DNA of 14,232 bases, taken from an uncultured Clostridia bacterium (lineage in GTDB: Bacteria > Bacillota > Clostridia > UBA1381). How positions within the stretch are numbered: the stretch's first letter is position 1; each line of letters opens with the position of its first letter. A program made the position numbers and the translations under genes. The stretch lies in NCBI GenBank assembly GCA_934489015.1, contig CAKSSN010000039.1, positions 1 through 14,232 of the forward strand, read 5' to 3'. Shown piece after piece: positions 6,768 to 13,740 of this stretch. The notes under the pieces were generated by a model. The model was not told where the DNA came from, did no database searches, and saw only the letters and a list, made by a program, of their open reading frames with translations.

Positions 6768-7949
6768 TTATTTAAGGAATAATGTAAGGAATGCGCCTGC
6801 TGCGATTGCCGAGCCTATAACTCCGGCAACGTTCGGGCCCATAGCGTGCATAAGAAGGAAGTTTGTCGGGTTTTCCTTCTGACCTACAACCTGCGAAACT
6901 CTTGCCGCCATAGGAACGGCCGAAACGCCTGCCGAGCCGATAAGCGGATTGATTTTTTCCTTAAGGAACAGGTTCATGAACTTAGCAAGAAGCACGCCGC
7001 CTGCCGTACCGAAGCCGAACGCAACAACACCCATCAGGATGATTTCAAGCGTTTTCGGTGTAAGGAATATTTCAGCCGTTGCCGTTGCTCCGACGGATAT
7101 TCCGAGAAATATTGTTACAATATTCATAAGCTCGTTTTGGGCCGTCTTTGAAATTCTGTCAACAACGCCGCACTCGCGCATAAGGTTACCGAGCATAAGA
7201 CAGCCGACCAATGGAGCTGCGGACGGGAGGAGGAGAGCAACAAAGGTTGTTATAACAATCGGGAAAATAATCTTTTCCGTCTTTGAAACAGGTCTGAGCT
7301 GCTTCATAACAATGTTTCTTTCCTTCTTTGTTGTAAGCGCCTTCATGATAGGCGGCTGGATAACAGGCACAAGCGCCATGTACGAATAAGCCGCAACGGC
7401 GATAGGACCGAGCAGATCCGGAGCAAGCTTACTTGTTACGTAAATAGCCGTCGGACCGTCAGCGCCGCCGATTATACCTGTTGAAGCAGCTTCAAACGGG
7501 TTAAAGCCGAAAAGCTTTCTTGTTCCGAAAAATGTGATGAATATACCGAGCTGAGCCGCAGCGCCGAGAAGAAGACTCTTCGGGTTTGCAATCAGCGGAC
7601 CGAAATCGGTCATTGCGCCGACGCCGAGAAATATAAGACACGGATAAATTCCCAGCTTGACGCCTAAGTACAGGTAGTCAATCAGTCCCGGCGTTATGTC
7701 ACCCTGACCGCCGAACATTTCCCAGTGAACATGACCGCCCTCAAAAAGCGCCGAATGATACATTTCCGCACCCGGAAGGTTTGTAAGCAGCATACCGAAC
7801 GCTATCGGAAGAAGCAAAAGCGGCTCAAACTGCTTTACTATAGCAAGATACAAAAGAACAAAGGAGATTACAAGCATTATAATGATTTTCGGGTCATTAA
7901 AAAGTGCCGTAAAGCCCATGCTCTCGGTAAATTTAATAATCGTTTCCAT
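6768..7949 (-). CDS. oadB: Sodium ion-translocating decarboxylase beta subunit
   Basis: A 393-residue polytopic membrane protein that decarboxylates carboxybiotin and couples this to Na+ export. Family signatures are seen: GGADGPTAIYVTSKLAPDLLG with Asp164, an aspartate needed for Na+ transport in studied homologues, and the C-terminal GPNVAGVIGSAIAAGAFLTLF, matching the region with functionally important Asn and Ser. Several hydrophobic helices are evident, among them about 22-52, 100-118, 126-142, 181-200 and 370-391. The protein starts directly with a short amphipathic stretch and has no cleavable signal. AAAGGAG lies 10 bases upstream of the start. It sits between the biotin carrier and carboxyltransferase genes with gaps of 30 and 22 bases, in line with a single transcript and complex. 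Confidence 0.95.
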   Translation of the reverse strand: METIIKFTESMGFTALFNDPKIIIMLVISFVLLYLAIVKQFEPLLLLPIAFGMLLTNLPGAEMYHSALFEGGHVHWEMFGGQGDITPGLIDYLYLGVKLGIYPCLIFLGVGAMTDFGPLIANPKSLLLGAAAQLGIFITFFGTRKLFGFNPFEAASTGIIGGADGPTAIYVTSKLAPDLLGPIAVAAYSYMALVPVIQPPIMKALTTKKERNIVMKQLRPVSKTEKIIFPIVITTFVALLLPSAAPLVGCLMLGNLMRECGVVDRISKTAQNELMNIVTIFLGISVGATATAEIFLTPKTLEIILMGVVAFGFGTAGGVLLAKFMNLFLKEKINPLIGSAGVSAVPMAARVSQVVGQKENPTNFLLMHAMGPNVAGVIGSAIAAGAFLTLFLK

Positions 7950-7979
7950 TTATTTTACGCTCCTTTACCAAACCGAAAT

Positions 7980-8321
7980 TTACGCGATTGTGCAAAGAAC
8001 AGTCCCCGACTCAACAGACTGACCCTTTGTTACGCCGATTGAGGTAACCTTACCGTCAGCGCCTGCCATGATTTCGTTTTCCATCTTCATAGCTTCGAGA
8101 ATGAAAAGAACCTGACCTGCCTTTACGCTGTCGCCGACGTTTACCTTGATGTCGAGAATGTTACCCGGCATCGGAGCGCTTATCTTTTCGCCTGCGCCCG
8201 AAGCTGCCGGAGCAGGAGAAGCCTTAGCTGCCGGAGCTGCTGATTTTGCTTCGTTTTCGCTTACAAGCTCAATTTCTACCTCGTACGGAGTTCCGTTTAC
8301 AACAACATTATATTTTTTCAT
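7980..8321 (-). CDS. Biotin carboxyl carrier protein of the decarboxylase complex
   Basis: A 113-residue biotin carrier that shuttles carboxyl groups between the carboxyltransferase and the membrane beta subunit. Residues 1-20 form a short strand-rich head (MKKYNVVVNGTPYEVEIELV). An Ala/Pro-rich flexible linker follows (about 28-47), then the biotinyl/lipoyl domain (about 48-113). The biotinylation motif is EAMKMEN with Lys79 as the attachment site, and the APMPGNI and GQVLFILEAMK signatures are intact. AAAGGA lies about 8 bases upstream of the start. Detached carriers like this are usual in the methylmalonyl-CoA/glutaconyl-CoA type complexes; here it compensates for the missing biotin domain of the adjacent carboxyltransferase. 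It could equally be annotated as the gamma subunit of a sodium-pumping decarboxylase. Confidence 0.95.
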   Translation of the reverse strand: MKKYNVVVNGTPYEVEIELVSENEAKSAAPAAKASPAPAASGAGEKISAPMPGNILDIKVNVGDSVKAGQVLFILEAMKMENEIMAGADGKVTSIGVTKGQSVESGTVLCTIA

Positions 8322-8354
8322 TTAACTCATCCTTTCTTCTAAAACGCTTTAAAA

Positions 8355-8654
8355 TTAAAGCTGCTTTATCGACAAAATTTTAATTCCGGATACGTCAGTT
8401 CCGTTTTCCTCAGCAACAGCCGCCGCAACAGCTGCCGCAAGCTCACCTTTATTTGCAATCTGCGCCGGTTTTGCGCTCTGCAGCGGAGCTTCTGCCTTTT
8501 TAGGCTCTTCCTTAATTAAGGAGCTGCAGAGCTTACCCATTATCATGCATATAAGTATTATACATATAAGACCGACAAATGTAAGACCCATACCGAAGCC
8601 GAAAACAGTTAAATCACTTATTCTCTCCGCTTCCTCCAATGCAATTGTTCCCAT
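8355..8654 (-). CDS. oadG: OadG-family small membrane subunit of the decarboxylase
   Basis: A 99-residue single-pass membrane protein and the first gene of the operon. One hydrophobic helix (about 15-40, TVFGFGMGLTFVGLICIILICMIMG) is followed by a Lys/Glu/Ala/Pro-rich linker and a C-terminal segment with AAAVAAAVAEENGTDVSGIKILSIKQL, a pattern common to OadG/MmdD-type subunits that hold the carboxyltransferase and beta subunits together. I chose the start at 8654 because GGGGG/AAAGGGGG lies 9 bases upstream; an in-frame ATG at 8759 would add 35 residues not typical of the family and lies after a poor ribosome binding site. The biotin carrier gene follows 33 bases downstream. Confidence 0.87.
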   Translation of the reverse strand: MGTIALEEAERISDLTVFGFGMGLTFVGLICIILICMIMGKLCSSLIKEEPKKAEAPLQSAKPAQIANKGELAAAVAAAVAEENGTDVSGIKILSIKQL

Positions 8655-8799
8655 TCGGAATATCCCCCTTTCCAAAATTTCGGCGGCTTCTGCCGCAAAT
8701 GCCCTTTGCGCTTTTGCAAAAAGCAGATATATGTTCTGCCGCACGTGCGGCACAGACACTTAAAATAGCTAAAAATATTCAGCTTTTTTTCATATCTTT

Positions 8800-8849
8800 T
8801 GTTCAGTATTTCACGGCGGATTTTTCCGCTTTCCAAAAAATACTGAACA
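8800..8849. promoter_or_regulatory. 50-bp inverted repeat in the oad operon leader
   Basis: Perfect 12-bp arms TGTTCAGTATTT (8800-8811) and AAATACTGAACA (8838-8849) flank an inner GCGGA/TCCGC stem (about 8816-8829 on the plus strand). A second short inverted repeat, AACATT/AATGTT (8846-8860), overlaps the outer arm. All lie between the decarboxylase operon and dut. If the candidate minus-strand promoter at 8856-8884 is right, this would be the first 50 bases of the oad mRNA leader. Operator, leader hairpin and small repeat element are all possible; no known regulator motif was recognised, and it does not look like a BirA biotin operator. Confidence 0.6.
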
Positions 8850-8855
8850 TTATTA

Positions 8856-8884
8856 ATGTTATCAAATCAGACAAAATAAAACAA
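8856..8884 (-). promoter_or_regulatory. Candidate promoter of the decarboxylase operon
   Basis: On the minus strand TTGTTT (8884-8879) and TAACAT (8861-8856) are 17 bases apart, and the -10 box is preceded by TGA, giving an extended -10 form. The match is moderate. An alternative pair further upstream, TTGTCA with TAAAAT at 18 bases, would overlap the dut promoter. The start codon of oadG is about 200 bases downstream, leaving a long leader. Confidence 0.4.
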
Positions 8885-8953
8885 GATGTTTTTAAAAAAA
8901 TTAGCGTTTTCTTAGCGAATTTTTAAAATTATTTTAAATATTTTTTATTTCGG

Positions 8954-8982
8954 TTGACAAATTACATTAATTATAGTAGAAT
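8954..8982 (+). promoter_or_regulatory. Sigma-A promoter of the dut-flavoprotein operon
   Basis: TTGACA (8954-8959) and TAGAAT (8977-8982) are separated by exactly 17 bases, close to the consensus. Transcription would start near 8990 and leave a leader of about 115 bases before dut. That leader has a purine-rich part and a weak imperfect hairpin around 9036-9063 (GCCC/GGGC with inner AGC/GCT); nothing there matches a riboswitch I recognise. Confidence 0.82.
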
Positions 8983-9105
8983 TAAGTGAGAATTAAATAT
9001 ACTTGAAATAAAGAAAAGAAGTCCGAAAAAAAAGAGCCCGCAGTACAGCTTTTTGCTCGGGGCAAAAGCGTAAGACTTAAAAGCACGGAAAGGAATGGTT
9101 TAAAA

Positions 9106-9594
9106 ATGAAAAAAATAGCGAAATTTCACAAGGTAAGCGAGGAGCGCTTTGCCGCCGATTCGGAGAACAGATCGGCCTATGAAAATATAAAGCTTCCCGT
9201 GCGTGCAACGGCAGGCTCGGCGGGCTATGACTTTTTTGCGCCGTTTGACTTCACGCTTGCGCCGGGTGAAACGGTTAAAATTCCGACAGGTATTCGCGCG
9301 CAAATGGAAAACGGATGGGTGCTTATGCTCTATCCGAGAAGCGGACTCGGCTTTAAATACAGACTTCAGCTAAATAACACCGTCGGGGTTATAGACAGCG
9401 ACTATTTCTACAGCGATAACGAGGGGCATATAATGGCTAAAATAACAAACTGCTCAAACGAGGGAAAAACGGTATCTGTTAAGGCGGGAGAAGCCTTTAT
9501 GCAAGGCGTTTTCACGGAGTTTGGAATAACTGAGGACGATGAGGCGACGGCTGTAAGAAACGGCGGCTTCGGAAGCACGGGCGCGGGAGCATGA
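9106..9594 (+). CDS. dut: Deoxyuridine 5'-triphosphate nucleotidohydrolase (dUTPase)
   Basis: A 162-residue trimeric-type dUTPase, hydrolysing dUTP to dUMP and pyrophosphate, which keeps uracil out of DNA and feeds dTMP synthesis. The five conserved motifs appear in order: motif 1 AGSAGYDFF (36-44), motif 2 PRSGLGFK (77-84), motif 3 NTVGVIDSDY (91-100) with the likely catalytic Asp97, motif 4 GEAFMQGVF (128-136), and motif 5 RNGGFGSTG (151-159) with the aromatic Phe155. After motif 3 a stretch FYSDNEGHI replaces the common RGEI, a few residues longer than in the E. coli enzyme. AAAGGA lies upstream of the chosen ATG. The gene overlaps the next by 4 bases (ATGA). Confidence 0.95.
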   Translation: MKKIAKFHKVSEERFAADSENRSAYENIKLPVRATAGSAGYDFFAPFDFTLAPGETVKIPTGIRAQMENGWVLMLYPRSGLGFKYRLQLNNTVGVIDSDYFYSDNEGHIMAKITNCSNEGKTVSVKAGEAFMQGVFTEFGITEDDEATAVRNGGFGSTGAGA

Positions 9595-10784
9595 AAAAAA
9601 TTGCGGTAATAGGCGGCGGAGCGTCGGGGCTCATGGCAGCGATAACGGCAGCGCGCGGAGGAGCGGCTGTCACGATTTACGAGAAAAACGACCGCGTCGG
9701 GAAAAAGCTTCTTGCAACGGGAAACGGACGGTGCAACCTGACAAATACCGGTGCCGGAAGAGAAAATTATCACGGCGGTGCGGCGGACTTTGTTTGCCGT
9801 GCGGAGAAACGCTTTTGGGTAGAAGAAACGCTTGACTTTTTCAGCGAAATAGGGCTTATAACAAAAACGGAGGACGGCGGCAAGGTGTATCCGTACAGCG
9901 ACAGAGCCTCGTCCGTTCTGGACGTCTTGCGTGCGGAGCTTGAAAGGTGCGGCGTGAGAATGGTATGCGGCTTTGACGTAAAGGAAATAAGGAAAAAGGG
10001 CGGCGCGTTTAAAATATTTTCGTATGACGGAAGAGCGGAAGCGGCGGATTTTGTCATATTCTCCGCCGGAGGAAAGGCTTCGCCGTCGATGAGCGGCGGC
10101 AGCGGCTATGATATTTTAAAGGCTGTGGGTCATACGGTAACATCGCTCAGACCCTCAATTGTTCAGCTTAAAGCGGATAATAAAAATCTCGGCGGATTAA
10201 AGGGCGTAAAGTGCCGCGCAAGGCTTACGCTCAGCGGTGTGTCAAGCTTCGGGGAGCTTTTGTTCACCGACGGAGGACTTTCGGGGCCGCCTGCATTTTT
10301 CTTATCGTCGTATTATGAGCCGGGAAGAGAAAATTTTGCCGAAATTGATTTTTTCGACAGCTTTTCGGAAAAGGAGCTTTTCAATACAATAAGAAAGAAC
10401 GCGCAGCTTTTTTCGGACTGCGGACAGCTTTTTACCGGAATGCTTCATAAATCAATCGGCGCGGCTGTTTTAAAGCAGTGCGGAATTTCGCACTGCGCGG
10501 ACTGCAAATCTCTTAAAAATCGTGAGCTTTCCGAAATATGCCGAACGCTTAAGCATTTTCCGTGTCGCATAACAGGAACTGCTTCGTGGAATAATGCGCA
10601 GGTTACCTCCGGCGGCATAAAAGCAAGCGAGGTTGACGGAGAAACGCTTCAATCGAAAAAATGCGACGGGCTTTATATAACAGGCGAAATTCTCGATATT
10701 GACGGCGACTGCGGCGGCTTTAATCTGCAATGGGCATGGTCGAGCGGATATATCGCCGCCGAAAGCGTGCTCATGCGGATTTGA
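9591..10784 (+). CDS. HI0933/BaiN-family NAD(P)/FAD-dependent oxidoreductase
   Basis: A 397-residue flavoprotein. The N-terminal Rossmann fold has GGGASG (8-13) and an acidic residue after the second strand (YEK, Glu31), followed by the family signature KKLLATGNGRCNLTNTG (about 38-54). The C-terminal FAD-binding part includes GLYITGEILDIDGDCGGFNLQWAWSSG (360-386). This family (YhiN/HI0933) is widespread and poorly characterised; one member, BaiN, has been proposed to take part in bile-acid 7-dehydroxylation, but that role should not be carried over here without other bai genes. Translation is probably coupled to dut through the ATGA overlap, since the local ribosome binding site is weak. Whether the two act together is unknown; co-transcription is the only link seen. 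Confidence 0.92.
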   Translation: MKKIAVIGGGASGLMAAITAARGGAAVTIYEKNDRVGKKLLATGNGRCNLTNTGAGRENYHGGAADFVCRAEKRFWVEETLDFFSEIGLITKTEDGGKVYPYSDRASSVLDVLRAELERCGVRMVCGFDVKEIRKKGGAFKIFSYDGRAEAADFVIFSAGGKASPSMSGGSGYDILKAVGHTVTSLRPSIVQLKADNKNLGGLKGVKCRARLTLSGVSSFGELLFTDGGLSGPPAFFLSSYYEPGRENFAEIDFFDSFSEKELFNTIRKNAQLFSDCGQLFTGMLHKSIGAAVLKQCGISHCADCKSLKNRELSEICRTLKHFPCRITGTASWNNAQVTSGGIKASEVDGETLQSKKCDGLYITGEILDIDGDCGGFNLQWAWSSGYIAAESVLMRI

Positions 10785-10835
10785 ATGAATTTAATTCTAT
10801 TGCTTCGGCAAAAATAAACAGGAGATGTATTATTT

Positions 10836-11396
10836 ATGGTAAAAGAGAAAAAATACTCGGTAGGAAGACAAATTTTCAGTCTGCTTGGGAGTCATCTTGC
10901 AATTTGCTTTGTTATGGGCTTTCTGTCGCTCGTTTTCATGGGCGTTACGAATTATAAAGCTGTTAAAATAATTTTTTCGGTGATATGCATTTTCATTTAT
11001 GTATCGTGGATGATTTCAGCGTCATATTCGGCGGCGGAGTCGGATAACCGCTCATATACGCCGCTTACGCCGTATGCCTCAAAGGGCTTCGTTTTGTCGG
11101 TCGGAATTGCGGCGGCTGTAGCGGTTATGTGGGTTTTGTATGTGCTTGTATGGAAATTTATGCCTATGGAAGAAACAATACGAATACCGACCGTTATTGT
11201 AATGCTCGTTTACATTTATGTAACAAGCCCGTTTTCTTTTTTGCTCAATATTACGGGCGCGTCCGCAAATCTTATCGGTCAGATTGTGTCGCTTGTTGTG
11301 CCGATAGCCGTATGCGCGTTCGGATATTTCGCCGGATATAAAAAATGGGATCTCGGAAAATATTCAAGAATTATTATGTTTGAAAAAAAGAAGTAA
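10836..11396 (+). CDS. Unknown five-helix membrane protein
   Basis: A 186-residue protein that I do not recognise. It has about five hydrophobic helices (roughly 15-36, 43-63, 84-107, 116-137, 147-168), a short basic N-terminus (MVKEKKYSVGR) and a basic C-terminal tail (IIMFEKKK). A polar loop (about 64-83, SAAESDNRSYTPLTPYASKG) joins helices 2 and 3. No catalytic motif is seen. GGAG lies about 11 bases upstream of the start. It follows the flavoprotein gene by 51 bases and may be read from the dut promoter. Codon use looks like the neighbouring genes, so it is probably a real gene. Confidence 0.8.
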   Translation: MVKEKKYSVGRQIFSLLGSHLAICFVMGFLSLVFMGVTNYKAVKIIFSVICIFIYVSWMISASYSAAESDNRSYTPLTPYASKGFVLSVGIAAAVAVMWVLYVLVWKFMPMEETIRIPTVIVMLVYIYVTSPFSFLLNITGASANLIGQIVSLVVPIAVCAFGYFAGYKKWDLGKYSRIIMFEKKK

Positions 11397-11418
11397 GATA
11401 AATTTAATATTGCTGATG

Positions 11419-11447
11419 TTGACTTGCGGGCGGATTTGGATTATAAT
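11419..11447 (+). promoter_or_regulatory. Sigma-A promoter of the zinc-ribbon/YARHG gene
   Basis: TTGACT (11419-11424) and TATAAT (11442-11447) are 17 bases apart, near the full consensus. The start codon is about 46 bases downstream of the -10 box, with GAAAGG before it. The gene therefore has a strong promoter of its own. Confidence 0.85.
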
Positions 11448-11493
11448 AGGTGTATGATTGCATTATTTACGGACGAAAGGATGAATATAAATT

Positions 11494-12597
11494 ATGATAT
11501 GTCCAAACTGCAAAACGAACAATGCCGATGATGCGGTGCACTGCGTAAACTGCGGCGAATTACTGGATGCGGACAGCGGCGCACAGGAGGAAAACAAGAG
11601 CGCTAAAATTGAAGAAATTCAGCAGCGCAGACAAAAAAAGAAAAGACGTCAGAAAAGAAATAAAATTATTGTAATAGTACTTGCGGCGGCAGCTGCCGCG
11701 GCAGTGATTTACGGTGCATTTTACTGGATTCAGAATAATATTCTCGACCGCACCGTAACGGACGACACTCTTGTTGTGTCGCAGGCGCCGGCGGCAAGTG
11801 CGCTTCCGAGCGAAACTCCGACTCCGGAGCCGACCGAAACGGCGCAGCCTTCAGAGTCTGCCGCACCGTCGGAAAACACCGATGTTGAATCGTGGCAGGC
11901 TGTAGGCGGAGAAACAGCCGCTCCGGCAAAAACGGCAAATCCGTCCGCACAGGATAAGGCTGTAAAGGCGGCGGAAAAGGCAGCTCAAAAGCCTGTTGCA
12001 ACAGCAAAGGCAAGTGCGAACAAAACAACAAAGGCAACCGCAAAGCCGGCAGCTTCTTCGCCGGGATTTACCGCAGGAACAATCACAACAACGCCTGTAA
12101 AACAGGGCGAGAGCATGACATCTCAGCTCGTTAAAGCGAGCGGCAGCGAAACGGACGAGTCCGGCCGCGCGCTTATTAAGCTGACTGTCGGCGGCAGCAC
12201 CTATTATGCTTATGATAACGGTCAGTTCGGCGGCGGAAATTATGCTTATTATTCGCTTGACGCTTCTGCGAGCGCAAACAGCTATAATGGCGCTCCGGTG
12301 TATAATGTATCAAATGTTGTTGTTTATGACGCAAGCGGATATATTCTGCCCGAATCGAGCAGCCGCGTTTTGACCGATAGCGATGTTGCACATCTGTCAA
12401 AAAGCGAACTCGTGCTTGCAAGAAATGAGATTTATGCGCGTCACGGAAGAACGTTTAAGAAGCAGGAGCTTCAGGAGTATTTTAACTCGAAAACGTGGTA
12501 TAGCGTGAATAAGAATTATAATTACAGTAATGATAGTTTGAATTTGAATGCGGCCGAAAAGGCAAATGTGCGCTTTTTGAGACATAAAGCTGAGTAG
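11494..12597 (+). CDS. Zinc-ribbon, single-pass membrane protein with C-terminal YARHG domain
   Basis: A 367-residue protein of unknown role. Residues 1-24 are a zinc ribbon with two CX2C pairs (Cys3, Cys6, Cys17, Cys20). A strongly basic stretch (about 45-57) precedes one transmembrane helix (about 57-79), suggesting the ribbon is in the cytoplasm and the rest outside. A long Ala/Pro/Ser/Thr/Lys-rich linker (about 95-205) could span the cell wall. The C-terminal YARHG domain (about 301-363) contains LARNEIYARHGRTF followed by F..K.WY, a domain found in bacterial extracellular proteins and of unknown function. The ATG at 11494 is chosen because it starts the zinc ribbon exactly; GAAAGG is 13 bases upstream, somewhat far. 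It could be a surface stress sensor, but this is a guess from architecture. Confidence 0.88.
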   Translation: MICPNCKTNNADDAVHCVNCGELLDADSGAQEENKSAKIEEIQQRRQKKKRRQKRNKIIVIVLAAAAAAAVIYGAFYWIQNNILDRTVTDDTLVVSQAPAASALPSETPTPEPTETAQPSESAAPSENTDVESWQAVGGETAAPAKTANPSAQDKAVKAAEKAAQKPVATAKASANKTTKATAKPAASSPGFTAGTITTTPVKQGESMTSQLVKASGSETDESGRALIKLTVGGSTYYAYDNGQFGGGNYAYYSLDASASANSYNGAPVYNVSNVVVYDASGYILPESSSRVLTDSDVAHLSKSELVLARNEIYARHGRTFKKQELQEYFNSKTWYSVNKNYNYSNDSLNLNAAEKANVRFLRHKAE

Positions 12598-12600
12598 CAG

Positions 12601-12624
12601 TTGGTTTAAATGTTGGTTTAAATG
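12601..12624 (+). repeat. Two tandem copies of a 12-base repeat after the YARHG gene
   Basis: TTGGTTTAAATG occurs twice in direct succession, starting three bases past the stop codon. A weak inverted repeat GGTGCT (12642-12647)/AGCACC (12656-12661) follows, without a T-tract. No convincing intrinsic terminator is seen before the palindrome array begins near 12740. Confidence 0.7.
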
Positions 12625-12727
12625 TTGTTTTGCGCACGGGTGGTGCTTTGATGTTAGCACCGAGAGTCAGACTTTGTACAGCGTGGTGGTTTTGTGACTG
12701 CTGCGCTGTTTTTATGCCTTGTTTAAT

Positions 12728-13100
12728 CATTTTATTTTACTCCGTAAGGTTGGGGCTCTGCTCCGCCCGTTTTAACGATTGCGAACGTTTGCCATTTTGC
12801 TATATCCTTTATTTGCTCCGCCGATTTGACATTGTGGATTTTTGGTTGTCTGCAACTGTTTTATTTTGCTACGTAGGGGCGGGGCTCTGCTCCGCCCGAT
12901 TTAGTGCTTGCGAACGGTTGTATTTTTGCTATATTCTCTGCTTGCTCGTAGGGGCGGATACTATCCGCCCGCTTTTACTTACAATTTCAATGTTCTTTGT
13001 TTATTTGTGATTGTTTTATTTCGCTCCGTAGGGGTGGGGCTCTGCTCCACCCGATTTAGCGCTTACGAATTTCTTATTTGTTTTATGAAAATTTTGTGGT
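12728..13100 (+). repeat. Right array of alternating palindromic repeats
   Basis: This is the same array family as on the left, in the opposite orientation. Type A hairpins lie at 12748-12768 (decayed), 12877-12897 (GGGCGGGGC/GCTCCGCCC) and 13032-13052 (GGGTGGGGC/GCTCCACCC). A type B hairpin lies at 12952-12970 (GGGCGGATA/TATCCGCCC), and a half site near 12817. Spacing is about 60-80 bases. Spacers carry GCGAACGTTTGC-like near-palindromes and end in CTCCGTAGGG. Short open frames here are by-products of the repeats and are not annotated as genes. Confidence 0.88.
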
Positions 13101-13554
13101 GCAAAAGCCTCCATCTTTGAGGGAGTCAGGCCGCGTAAGCGGTGGAAGGAGTAAAAACCCAATATTGTAATTATATTGAAATTAGCTAAATATGTTTTTT
13201 AGTCAAATTTTATTAACACTTTGACTATTTGTTATTTCTCGTCATTTACAGGTGTTCTTTTGTGCGACAAAAGAACCAAAACCGCCGGGAGTCCGGTACC
13301 TCCCGTACCCTGAACCGCTTGGGGCACGCCCCAAGACCCCATGCAAGCGAATGTTTTCACTTTTGCATAATTTATCGCAAGCCAACGCGGCAAGGGAAAG
13401 TTATATTCTGATTGTGATGCGCTTGGCTTTTACCGCAGCGATGCATACGCCGCTGCTACATATTGATTTGCATTTTACGGTTTTCGGCGAAATTTAAAAA
13501 TGTTGAATAATTTATTGGTTCCGCTCGATTTAAAGCTTTGGGAATATTTGGTTG
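13101..13554 (+). repeat. Long structured repeat element, copy A
   Basis: About 454 bases that recur at 13778 (offset 677) and, inverted and partial, at the left end. It can fold into a chain of hairpins: CTCC..GGAG (13109-13125); CCGC/GCGG with a GTAA loop (13131-13142); TAGTCAAA/TTTGACTA (13200-13227); GTTCTTTTGT/ACAAAAGAAC (13254-13276); CGGGAG/CTCCCG (13286-13305); CTTGGGGC/GCCCCAAG (13318-13335); ATGCAA/TTGCAT (13341-13368); AAGCCAACGC/GCG-C-TTGGCTT (13379-13429); GCAGCG/CGCTGC (13435-13456). No convincing coding frame: the short ones start at odd places and have no ribosome binding site. I cannot assign it to a known RNA or insertion sequence. Confidence 0.85.
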
Positions 13555-13740
13555 TTTGCAACCATTTTATTTTGCTCTGTAGGGGGCTCTGCTCCACCCG
13601 TTTTAACGCTTGCGAACGGTTGTATTTTTGCTATATTCTCTGTTCGCTCTGTAGGGGCGGATATTATCCGCCCGATTTTAAAGTTTGCGAACGTTTACTG
13701 TTTTATGCTGCATTTTTTGTTCGCACCGCCCGTTTTTTGA
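13548..13740 (+). repeat. Second right palindrome array, between the two long elements
   Basis: It contains a damaged type A hairpin at 13582-13599 (about four bases missing from the left arm compared with 13032-13052), a perfect type B hairpin GGGCGGATA/TATCCGCCC (13655-13673), and a half site near 13731. Spacers match those of the other arrays. Its start merges with the tail of long element copy A (TTTGGTTGTTTGCAACC), so element and array appear to form one composite repeat. Confidence 0.82.

Noticed and set aside
8655..8759. Longer start for oadG, adding 35 residues
   Set aside because: The added part is not membrane-subunit-like and has a poor ribosome binding site, whereas 8654 has a G-rich site at 9 bases.
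8983..9105. Riboswitch in the dut leader
   Set aside because: Only a weak imperfect hairpin near 9036-9063 is visible, and no known riboswitch core was recognised.
9591..10784. Bile-acid dehydroxylation gene baiN
   Set aside because: The family is broad and no other bai gene is nearby; only the family assignment is supported.
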